Of a stretch of DNA of 37,147 bases, positions 27,967-36,675 are shown piece by piece. The position numbers were made by a program, and so were the translations under genes. Origin of the DNA: Nemertoderma westbladi (taxonomy: Eukaryota; Xenacoelomorpha; Nemertodermatida; Nemertodermatidae); assembly GCA_032718475.1 (NCBI GenBank), contig JAUCBJ010002148.1, positions 1 to 37,147 on the forward strand. The letters are read 5' to 3'. Each line of letters starts with the position of its first letter. Within the stretch, counting starts at the first letter, position 1. Under the pieces are notes generated by a model that saw only the letters and a program-made list of their open reading frames with translations, was not told the DNA's origin and did no database searches.

Positions 27967-30900
27967 GAAATTGTTTGACAATGGTTGAACTGTCGTTTCA
28001 AGGTTTTTGAACTGTTTGACAAGGGTTGAACTGTGGTTTCATGGTTTTTTAACTGTTTGACAACGGTTATCTGTTGTTTCAAGATTTTTGAACTGTTTGA
28101 CTAACAGTTGAGCTATCGTTTCAAGATTTTTAAATTGTTTGACAATGGTTGAACTGTTGTTTCAAGATTTTTAAATTGTTTGAAAATCAATGGTTGAACT
28201 GTCGTTTCAAGATTTTTTGAACTGTTTGACAATGGTTTAGCTATCGTTTCAAGATTTTGAACTGTTTGGCAACGGTTGAACTGTTGTTTCAATATTTTTG
28301 AACTGTTAGACAACGGTTGAACTGTTGTTTCAAGATTTTTGAACTGTTTGACAATGGTAGAACTGTTGTTTCAAGATTTTTGAACTGTTTGACAATGGTT
28401 GAACTGTTGTTTCAGGATTTTTAAATTGTTTCACAAGGGTTGAACTGTTGTTTCAAGATTTTTGAACTGTTTGACAATGGTTGAACTGTCATTTCAAGGT
28501 TTTTGAACTGTTTGACAATGGTTGAACTTGTTGATTCAAGATTTTTAAATTGTTTGACAACGGTTGAACTGTTGTTTCAAGATTTTTGAGCTGTTCGACA
28601 ACGGTTGAACTGTTGTTTCAAGATTTTTGAACTGTTTGAAAATGGTTGAACTGTTATTTCAAGATTTTTGAACTGTTTGTCAATGGTTGAACTGTTGTTT
28701 CAATATTTTTGAACTGTTTGACAATGGTCGAACTGTTGTTTCCAGATTTTTGAACTGTTTGACAATGGTTGAACTGCTGTTTCAAGATGTTTAAATTGTT
28801 TAACAACGGTTGTACTGTTGTTTCTAGATTTTTTAACTGTTTGATAATGGTTGATCTGTTGTTTCAAGATTTTTGAACTGTTTGACAATGGTTGATCTGT
28901 TGTTTCAAGATTATTAATTTGTTTGACAACGGTTAAACTGTCGTTTCAGGATTTTTAAATTGTTTGACAATCAATGGTTGAACTGTCATTTCAAGATTTT
29001 TTTAACTGTTTGACAATGGTTGAGCTATCGTTTCAAGATTTTTAAATTGTTTGACAATGGTTGAACTGTTGTTTCAGGATTTTTAAATTGTTTGACAATC
29101 AATGGTTGAACTAAGATTTTTTGAACTGTTTGACAATGGTCGAACTGTTGTTTCCAGATTCTTGAACTGTTTGACAATGGTTGAACTGCTGTTTCAAGAT
29201 GTTTAAATTGTTTGACAATGGTTGAGCTATCGTTTCAAGATTTATAAATTGTTTGACAACGGTTGAACTGTTGTTTCAGGATTTTTAAATTGTTTGACAA
29301 TCAATGGTTGAACTGTCGTTTCAAGATTTTTTGAACTGTTTGACAATGGTTGAGCTGTTGTTTCAATATTTTTGAACTGTTTGACAATGGTTGAGCTATC
29401 GTTTCAAGATTTTTAAATTGTTTGACAATGGTTGAACTGTTGTTTCAAGATTTTTAAATTGTTTGACAAAGGTTGAACTGTTGTTTCAAGATTTTTAAAT
29501 TGTTTGACAATCAATGGTTGAACTGTCGTTTCAAAATTTTTTGAACTGTTTGACAATGGTTGAGCTGTTGTTTCAATATTTTTGAACTGTTTGACAATGG
29601 TTAAGCTATCGTTTCAAGATTTTTAAATGGTTTGACAATGGTGAACTGTTGTTTCAGGATTTTTAAATTGTTTGACAATCAATGGTTGAACTGTCGTTTC
29701 AAGATTTTTTGAACTGTTTGACAATGGTCGAGCTATCGTTTCAAGATTTTTAAATTGTTTGACAATGGTTGAACTGTTGTTTCAAGATGTTTAAATTGTT
29801 TGACAATGGTTGAACTGTTGTTTCAGGATTTTTAAATTGTTTGACAATGGTTGAACTGTTGTTTCAAGATTTTTAAATTGTTTGACAATGGTTGAACTGT
29901 TGTTTCAGGCTTTTTAAATTGTTTGACAATCAATGGTTGAACTGTTGTTTCAAGATTTTTGAACTGTTTGACAATGGTTGAGCTGTTGTTTCAATATTTT
30001 TAAATTGTTTGACAATGGTTGAACTATTGTTTCAGGATTTTTAAATTGTTTGACAATCAATGGTTGAACTGTTGTTTCAAGATTTTTGAACTGTTTGACA
30101 ATGGTTGAGCTGTTGTTTCAATATTTTTAAATTGTTTGACAATGGTTCAACTGTTGTTTCAAGATGTTTAAATTGTTTGACAATGGTTGAACTGTTGTTT
30201 CAAGATTTTTAAATTGTTTCACAATGGTTGAACTGTCGTTGCAGGATTTTTAAATTGTTTGACAATGGTTGAACTGTTGTTTCAGGATTTTTAAATTGTT
30301 TGACAATCAATGGTTGAACTGTCGTTTCAAGATTTTTTGAACTGTTTGACAATGGTTGAGCTATCGTTTCAAGATGTTTAAATTGTTTGACAATGGTTGA
30401 ACTGTTGTTTCAGGATTTTTAAATTGTTTGACAATGGTTGAACTGTTGTTTCAAGATTTTTAAATTGTTTGACAATGGTTGAACTGTTGTTTCAGGCTTT
30501 TTAAATTGTTTGACAATCAATGGTTGAACTGTTGTTTCAAGATTTTTGAACTGTTTGACAATGGTTGAGCTGTTGTTTCAATATTTTTAAATTGTTTGAC
30601 AATGGTTGAACTATTGTTTCAGGATTTTTAAATTGTTTGACAATCAATGGTTGAACTGTTGTTTCAAGATTTTTGAACTGTTTGACAATGGTTGAGCTGT
30701 TGTTTCAATATTTTTAAATTGTTTCACAATGGTTGAACTGTTGTTTCAAGATTTTTAAATTGTTTGACAATGGTTGAACGGTTGTTTCAAGATTTTTAAA
30801 TTGTTTGAATCAATGGTTGAACTGTCGTTTCAAGATTTTTTGAACTGTTTGACAATGGTTGAGCTATCGTTTCAAGATTTTTAAATTGTTTGACAATGGT

Positions 30901-31430
30901 TGAACTGTTGTTTCAAGATTTTTAAATTGTTTGACAATGGTTGAACTGTTGTTTCAAGATTTTTAAATTGTTTGATAATCAATGGTTGAACTGTCGTTTC
31001 AAGATTTTTTGAACTGTTTGACAATGGTTGAGCTATCGTTTCAAGATTTTTAAATTGTTTGACAATGGTTGAACTGTTGTTTCAAGATTTTTAAATTGTT
31101 TGACAATCAATGGTTGAACTGTCGTTTCAAGATTTTTTGAACTGTTTGACAATGGTTGAGCTATAGTTTCAAAGATTTTTAAATTATTTGACAACGGTTG
31201 AACTGTTGTTTCAAGATTACTAAATTGTTTGACAACGGTTGAACTGTCATTTCAAGGTTTTTGAACTGTTTGACAATGGTTGAACTGTCATTTCAGGATT
31301 TTTGAACTGTTTAACAATGGTTGAACTATTGTTTCAAGATTTTTAAATTGTTTGACAATGGTTGATCTGTTGTTCCAAGATTATTAAATTGTTTGACAAC
31401 GGTTGAACTGTCGTTTCAAGGTTTTTGAAC
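27967..31430. repeat. ~41-bp satellite array, roughly 80 monomers, in E-Syt intron 3
   Basis: The monomer is approximately TTGTTTGACAATGGTTGAAC followed by TGTTGTTTCAAGATTTTTAAA (41 bp). Variants include CAATCAATGG (4 bp longer), GAGCTATCG for GAACTGTTG, and TTTTTTGAACTG for TTTTTAAATTG. The CAATCAATGG variant recurs every 3-6 monomers in the right two-thirds, giving an irregular higher-order structure. A block near 29890-30140 recurs near 30478-30730 (offset about 587 bp). It has no coding function; frames inside it are incidental. Confidence 0.95.
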
Positions 31431-32465
31431 CAAGAACTCCCCATATCTCGAAAACTACTGGAGCTAATAAATTTTTATTTGTTTCATGTGAAAAAGGACA
31501 TAATTTTAGTTAGGGAAATGTAGGCTACTTTCGACGCGCTAGACATATTGTTTCAGGGATTTTATCTAAGATAAATAACTGGCCCACTAAATTTAGGGGC
31601 TTTGCAGCAGCTTGGCGGGTCGTATCCATAGTAGGTCATGAGTGACATTTTTAAAATCTCACGCAGGCCGCGCCAAAATTTTTTTTTTAATATTTATGTA
31701 CTAATGATGATTCTCTTTTTGATGGTATATCGTTTTCACTATGCATTTTTCAACTTTCAAAATTTTTCAAGAAATAGCACATTATAATATTACAATAACT
31801 AGTTTAATATGCGAACTAAGCGAGGACAGTACGAGAGTAACTGCTACACAATGACGTCATAACAAAGTAGGGCTTGCGGCAAGCCCTACTTTGCAAGCCG
31901 CTTGCCATAGAACCGTCCCTATCGGCCGTTGTTTAGAAAACCTAAAATTCGCTAAGGCAATTTGGAAGATAACTAGGCTGTAGAGATGTTCTTGCTTTAC
32001 ATGCAATTATTATTACAGCAGCTTGAAAACTTAAACGATAAGAAAGACTTAGAAACAACATTGAAATCTATATAGTGTTTGAATCCCTTCTGCATCTGTT
32101 ATGAGAATGAATTACGTATGCATTCTCATCATATTACGCACTAATTGATTTTGCGATATTCAACAGTACTTATTATTGCACTGTGAGGAATTACTAACTT
32201 ATTTCAACGACCCTTACTCTTTGTTGTATGCAAGGAACTACCAACTCCCAACACAATGGCAATTTGAACGTGTTTGTGACATGATGGTAATAGAATCAAG
32301 TATGTGAAGTGGGGTCTTCAAAAGTGGAATTACATTAGTTATCCTTTTCATATTATAGTTAGTCCTGTAGAATTCCAGCGCAAGGTAGAAAAACTGTTGA
32401 GTTTTACAATAGAGCAATTTTCATCCAGAATTTTACGGGCAATTCAATGCTGTTGGTGGAAATGT
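31431..32465. other. Intron 3 sequence with a perfect hairpin
   Basis: No gene is seen. A perfect hairpin with 15-bp arms CAAAGTAGGGCTTGC (31863-31877, complement 31879-31893) lies next to a TGACGTCA palindrome (31852-31859). A weaker palindrome with 9-bp arms (ATGAGAATG) is at about 32100-32129. Confidence 0.6.
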
Positions 32466-32469
32466 TAAA

Positions 32470-32630
32470 TTATAAATTAAGGGAAAGGAACAGGTTACTT
32501 TTGCACGTTATTCTAACCGAAACAATAAATTAAAGTCAATAGAGCCGGTTACAGTTCTATTTTTTGAGAGCAATCAGATTTTATTTGGGTCGATTTCGGC
32601 CCGCCATCATCGAGGGGATGTTTTACCATG
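32470..32630 (+). mobile_element. Diverged fragment of the same MITE family
   Basis: GGGAAAGGAACAGGTTAC, GCACGTTATTCTAACC, AAACAATAAA and GGTTACAGTTCTATTTTT follow the order of MITE copy 1 in the same orientation, with many substitutions. The G-run end is not present. The 15-base core is here with one mismatch (32484-32498). Confidence 0.65.
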
Positions 32631-33094
32631 GGTAACTTTTTATCTGGAAAAAAAAATAATAAAATATGAGGCCAGGTCGAGGTCCGGGTCAGGGTCCCCA
32701 GATCCTGATATGGCAGTAATGTGGCGGTACCTATTATCATTCTCACGATCTGGACCCATCTTCGGGTTGGGGTGACGACGACTCAAGGGGCAGTTGAATG
32801 GGGAGAACTTTCTTTGGTGATTGGCGGTTTGGTTTAATTTCTTCAATTACGTTTTTGTGATAGAATCACTCAATTGAAATTTGTGTAGATGAGATACTAT
32901 AACCCCCCCCCCCCCCCCGTATCAGATGAGGTTTCAGGTTAGGGTTTACGAAATTCTACTAATTTATTGAAATTTTGGAAAAAATTATCTGTTTAGATAA
33001 GCCACACGTGCTGCGTGTTTTACACATTGTAACCTCTCTGTCATATTTTATTTATTTTACAATAAAAGAATCTTAATTTAATCAATCACTGTCT

Positions 33095-33265
33095 TTAATA
33101 TAACTTTTGTTGGGCACAGCTTTAAAAGTCGACAATGACGTCCAGGTGGAATCGAACTGGTGACCTCCGAGTTGGAAGTCTGACGCTCTAAACAGTCAGC
33201 TAGCGGCTCAGGTAAAAGATAGACCTGGAAATACTATCTGATACCTTGTATGTCCGCAATTTATC
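33095..33265 (-). mobile_element. tRNA-derived SINE, copy 2
   Basis: On the minus strand, TAGCTGACTG (A-box-like) and AGTTCGATTCC (perfect B box) are spaced as in tRNA genes, within GAGCCGC...CAGACTTCCAACTCGG. The head and part of the body match copy 1 at 22925-23115. It lies in E-Syt intron 3. Confidence 0.7.
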
Positions 33266-33269
33266 TTCT

Positions 33270-33845
33270 CATGGCCTCCCAACTGTCAATACTATCATAT
33301 GCTGCCACTGTGCTCAACCCTACCGTACTTGGCTTAACCACTTGCTACAATGAAAGGGTAGTGTACATTAACCATGAACCATCACGGCCACAATGATTAA
33401 TTAAACACTCTAGCTACTAATTTAGGTAGGACAGTTACACCCATACAGAATTGCGACAGGTATATTTATAATTTATTATTGGTGTTATGGGTGAATGAGT
33501 GGTTTCATATTATTATAACAGAATTGAGATGTTGCCGTTCCAATTTAATTACATAAAAAAAATCATTTTTCGTATACAAATTCTATGATTATGATTAATA
33601 ATGGAACTGGTGTGTAATGACACAAATGTGGCAAATAAATGAGTAAATTAAAGCACCAAAAGATTTTTCAAAAAATATAATCATTTATAACTAAAAATAT
33701 CTAGAGGATGTCATTAAATTAAATGTAAAGTGAACACACTCACACAAGGAGTCGAATTACATTAGCTAAAACAAAATACAAGAAATAATTAATTACCACA
33801 AAAGAGTAATTAATTTAATTACCATAAATTTACCATCGAATAATA
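33270..33845. other. 3' flank of PEX13 within E-Syt intron 3
   Basis: AT-rich with no gene recognised. Possible minus-strand polyadenylation hexamers are ATTAAA at about 33814-33819 and AATAAA at 33472-33477; either could serve PEX13. Their use would also affect E-Syt transcripts crossing this intron. Confidence 0.4.
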
Positions 33846-34805
33846 TCACAATTCGTTAGCTGATTCTGTCCCGCTGTAGTCTCCCCCCGTTCCTCCAGCC
33901 GACCGTAAAGGCCCGCTAACCTCGACACACCGGGCCGGGACGTACCCATGCAGCACCGAGTCGGGGTTACTGGGGTCCCGCACGGCCACCCACAACCAAC
34001 CCGCGAGTCGCTGTCTGCAGGAGGGAGCCACTCTAACGGACTCGCCGAGAGTCAGGGAGAGCTCCCGGGGGTTGGTGGCCCGGAAATCGGTTACACAACG
34101 GCCCCGGAGCGGGGTGTCCGGGACGGGGGTGCCCGGGATGGAGGCGTCCGGGCCGCCGGAAGTGTCCGGTTTAGTAACAAAGAACAAAAGAAACGGAGAG
34201 AGAATAGTCAAACCGATTGCGATAACGCGTAAAATATAATTAAAGGGAATTGGATTTGAGTTCGATTGGTAACCTTTTATTCGTAATAAGCGATACAAAC
34301 AGGTTTTTATTATAGCGAATATGTTGACAGCTCTGATTACACTAGCGATATGGTTGCCCAGACCACCGATACTGCTGCCAATGTTTATAGCCGAGTTCAT
34401 GACGTTCCGCATAGCCGAGGCGAAAGAGTCGAGGAGCCATAGGAAGTGTCGGACGCCGGTTGTTATGGACTCCAGAGACTGGAGTGTTCGGGTTAGTTGG
34501 TCGGATAGCCCGTGGATGGATGGGAGGGAAGCGGGGGGCTGGGGAGGGGGGTAGTAGGTGGGGTTCCATGGAGCGGAAGGAGGGTGCCAGGGGGTCGATG
34601 GGGGGTTCCATTGCGTAGTGGTCGAGGGCCACGGAGGCCCGGAATCGGAGGGTTTCGGGTCCATCCAAGGCGGTTCCCCTGCCGTTGTGGTTGGCGGAGA
34701 GCGGTTAACCCAAGGGCCGCCGCTCTGGGGTGGGGGATGGAGGTACGTGGGTTGACACGAGTAGGGGGTGTTGGTATAACCCTGGGAAGAGGTTGCTGGA
34801 TACAT
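33846..34805 (-). CDS. PEX13: Peroxisomal membrane protein PEX13 (docking complex), intronless
   Basis: A complete 319-residue protein starts from the ATG at 34805. Residues 1-95 are Pro/Trp/Tyr-rich, as in the PEX13 N-terminus. About 100-178 is the Pex13 core (LTRTLQSLESI ... DSFASAMRNVMNSA ... NIFAIIKTCLYRLLR), parallel to human FQSIESIVHAFASV ... YNSFRAVLD ... VRTIRYLYRRLQR. A hydrophobic segment lies at about 190-210, and an SH3 domain at about 235-297 (VTDFRA, LGESVRVAP, GWLWVA, GYVPARCVEV). PEX13 forms the peroxisomal import docking site with PEX14 and binds PEX5/PEX7 cargo receptors. The protein is shorter than human PEX13 (403 residues), mostly after the SH3 domain. The vertebrate gene has introns; this one has none, is GC-rich, and lies on the same strand inside an E-Syt intron, suggesting a retrocopy or intron loss. 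Confidence 0.92.
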   Translation of the reverse strand: MYPATSSQGYTNTPYSCQPTYLHPPPQSGGPWVNRSPPTTTAGEPPWMDPKPSDSGPPWPSTTTQWNPPSTPWHPPSAPWNPTYYPPPQPPASLPSIHGLSDQLTRTLQSLESITTGVRHFLWLLDSFASAMRNVMNSAINIGSSIGGLGNHIASVIRAVNIFAIIKTCLYRLLRIKGYQSNSNPIPFNYILRVIAIGLTILSPFLLFFVTKPDTSGGPDASIPGTPVPDTPLRGRCVTDFRATNPRELSLTLGESVRVAPSCRQRLAGWLWVAVRDPSNPDSVLHGYVPARCVEVSGPLRSAGGTGGDYSGTESANEL

Positions 34806-35623
34806 GTGTAGCAATCAGAATAAAGTTTCGCGTTATAGATAGGGTAGGTGTGTGATAGTGTTAAGTAGGCAAACTTTCACAATCGACAATCAATTCATCT
34901 TGCAACCGAACCTAACACCTAACCCAGTATAATTAATACCGGTACATACTGAACTGACATATGGATACGGTAAGGTTGTATAACGTCAGAACGTGATACC
35001 GGTAGTGGGTAGAGTAGAGTTTGTCTGTTTGTTGTAAGACTCCTGTCTGCCTGTATTCACAGACTCTATGTCCCGGAATAGAGTTATTTTCATCTCGCCT
35101 CTAGGCGCCACTTTTTATATGGAAAACATACAGCGTTGTTTTACTTGGCTGACCTGGGTTACTTAATGACTTAGTTTTTGGGGGTGTTTTGCAGGTACTG
35201 ACTGGGATATTGGTTTGTTTTTTAGGTTAGGGTTTGTTGGTCAGGCACAAACCCTAATTAAAGCAGTAATTTAAATCTAACCCTAAGTCATGAGGCTCTA
35301 ATCTATTAAAGTTTGTGGAATTTCTGAGTTTTTACAGGGGTTTTCGGGGTCACTGATTTATTCATTTCTGATGTCAGTTTTAATATTTGGTGGAAACTAG
35401 TCTGTCCGTCGTCGTTGAACGGTTGTCTGTCTGTCTGTCTTAAATTTTGACCGACATATTTACAGACAGATATTCCACGATAACTCGAGAACTAAAAGAG
35501 ATCTGTCTAAGTCGTTTTCAATTTGAAATCCCCATTAAATTCTGATCTGCTCCAGATGCAACCTAGATGAACCCCCCCCCCCCCCTCCCCGGCCCGCCCC
35601 CCTAAAGGCTATACTGGACTCAC
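34806..35623. other. PEX13 upstream region within E-Syt intron 3
   Basis: It probably carries the PEX13 promoter, but no TATA box was recognised. It includes a short (GTCT)n run near 35424-35440 and a 14-C tract at 35572-35585 directly upstream (plus-strand sense) of E-Syt exon 3. A few scattered AACCCTAA words are not telomeric arrays. Confidence 0.45.
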
Positions 35624-35716
35624 CGGTAGATGGTGTGCTGAGTCGACTTTCACCATGAGGAAGGCGGTAGAAAGATTGAAGTTAGCTTGGTCAGTGGTGC
35701 TAGAAAGCATTCGAAC
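35624..35716 (-). CDS. ESYT2: Extended synaptotagmin, exon 3 (C2A-C2B linker, first strand of C2B)
   Basis: 93 nt (31 codons, phase 0/0) with acceptor TTGTACAG and donor CCG|GTGAGT. It encodes VRMLSSTTDQANFNLSTAFL followed by MVKVDSAHHLP, matching ESYT2 DKDQANDGLSSALLILYLDSARNLP. The next exon in frame is at 27140, so the intron between them is 8483 bp and encloses PEX13 and the satellite array. Confidence 0.93.
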
Positions 35717-35845
35717 CTGTACAACACAAATAATTAATTGGTATAAAACTATATTCAAGTTTAGTTTGTAACAAAAATATATTTAACACAGACCTTTCGA
35801 ATAATATCCCTACGTGTATGAGTATGTTTCGTAGATGGTACTAAC

Positions 35846-35996
35846 ATCCGAAAGAGAAGCGTCGAGTTTATTAATGTCTTTACTGAGACTGAGCCACGTT
35901 AATTTGAGTAGAACTTCACCTGTGTCCGTGTCCTCCAAACGTAACCAGGAGTCAACGTGCCCTTTACGCATAACCGTTATCAAACGAACCTGCGCA
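35846..35996 (-). CDS. ESYT2: Extended synaptotagmin, exon 2 (end of C2A)
   Basis: 151 nt; acceptor ATGCCGCAG (35998-35997), donor GAT|GTTAGT. It encodes AQVRLITVMRKGHVDSWLRL, then EVLLKLTWLSL and INKLDASLSD, matching the final strands of ESYT2 C2A (DEWFTL, KLHLRLEWLTL, NLDKVLTD). A second AG 7 bp further in (GCGCAG) would break the frame with exon 1, so the upstream one was chosen. Confidence 0.92.
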
Positions 35997-36325
35997 CTGC
36001 GGCATACAAATCGTTTAAGGGGGAAAAAAAGTAGCAGGATAAAAAATAAAATAACAAATATTATTACTGTCATCATCGTTATTATAGAAACACAAATTAT
36101 ATAATTTATCCTGCTAATACAAACCAAAAGGTATAGCGACAAGGTAACCAATTATTTTGGATTTTCTCGAAATTTGGTACAGACAATCTTAAGTCCGGTA
36201 TGGCTATGCAGCTAGCAGTATGCAGGATTGACTCGATACACAATGCAGTTACACATTTACAAATTTAGTTTCCATTGAAACGGGCTAATCATTTAATTAT
36301 TTACCTGTTTGGCTGGTTAACTTAC

Positions 36326-36462
36326 TTGCCTAACGGATCGTCGTTGCTACCGGGATCCTCGTCGAACACGTGTATGTCCAATGTCTGGGACTCAGCGTGG
36401 TCTATAATAGCCTCGAAGTATTCGTTCCACACTGGGTTCAACGTATTGTCGATAACTCGAGT
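36326..36462 (-). CDS. ESYT2: Extended synaptotagmin, most upstream exon visible (middle of C2A)
   Basis: 137 nt, phase 0 in and 2 out; acceptor TTTAAG, donor GGCAA|GTAAGT. It encodes TRVIDNTLNPVWNEYFEAII, LDIHVFDEDPGSNDDPLG, parallel to ESYT2 KVIKENLSPKWNEVYEALV ... FDEDPDKDDFLG. The FDEDPGSNDD loop keeps the Asp residues that bind Ca2+ in C2A. E-Syts tether the ER to the plasma membrane and transfer lipids; the ER hairpin, SMP domain and first half of C2A must lie beyond the right window edge. The visible exons 36326-24054 together give 458 residues and a stop with all phases consistent. Confidence 0.93.
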
Positions 36463-36675
36463 CTTAAATGATTGAGCGCCAACTTAAAGGTAAAAGGTTA
36501 AAAGTAAAGTAAAGGCTTAAAGGTCTCTGGCATCTGCCATCTGTTATCAGGTTGTCACACTGGTAGCTGATAGTGTACACATACTTACTGCTGTACTGCT
36601 TGATTGTACATGTAATTCCTTAATTTGTAAATATATAAACTGTTGATTGTAATTTTAGCCTACATATAAATTGCA

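Noticed and set aside
28113-28888. Minus-strand frames in the satellite (28113-28313 and 28700-28888) encoding NSSKILKQQ-like repeats
   Set aside because: They are by-products of the 41-bp period (three units make 41 codons), broken by stops and length variants; no family resemblance.
25917-31430. Regular short repeats that superficially resemble a CRISPR array
   Set aside because: Units are contiguous with no unique spacers, in a clearly eukaryotic intron; they are tandem minisatellites.
33095-33265. Functional tRNA gene
   Set aside because: The B box is good, but no complete cloverleaf is visible, and the head plus body recur at 22.9 kb as a dispersed repeat.
33948-34811. Gly/Arg-rich plus-strand frames opposite PEX13
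   Set aside because: Antisense to the Pro-rich PEX13 coding sequence, with no domain.
35220-35290. Telomere-like AACCCTAA words
   Set aside because: Only a few scattered occurrences, not a tandem array.
36320-36335. GC-AG splice donor for the C2A exon (TTAG|GCAAGT)
   Set aside because: A canonical GTAAGT lies 4 bp further and, with the CCGCAG acceptor of the next exon, preserves the frame and the exact length of the C2A loop.
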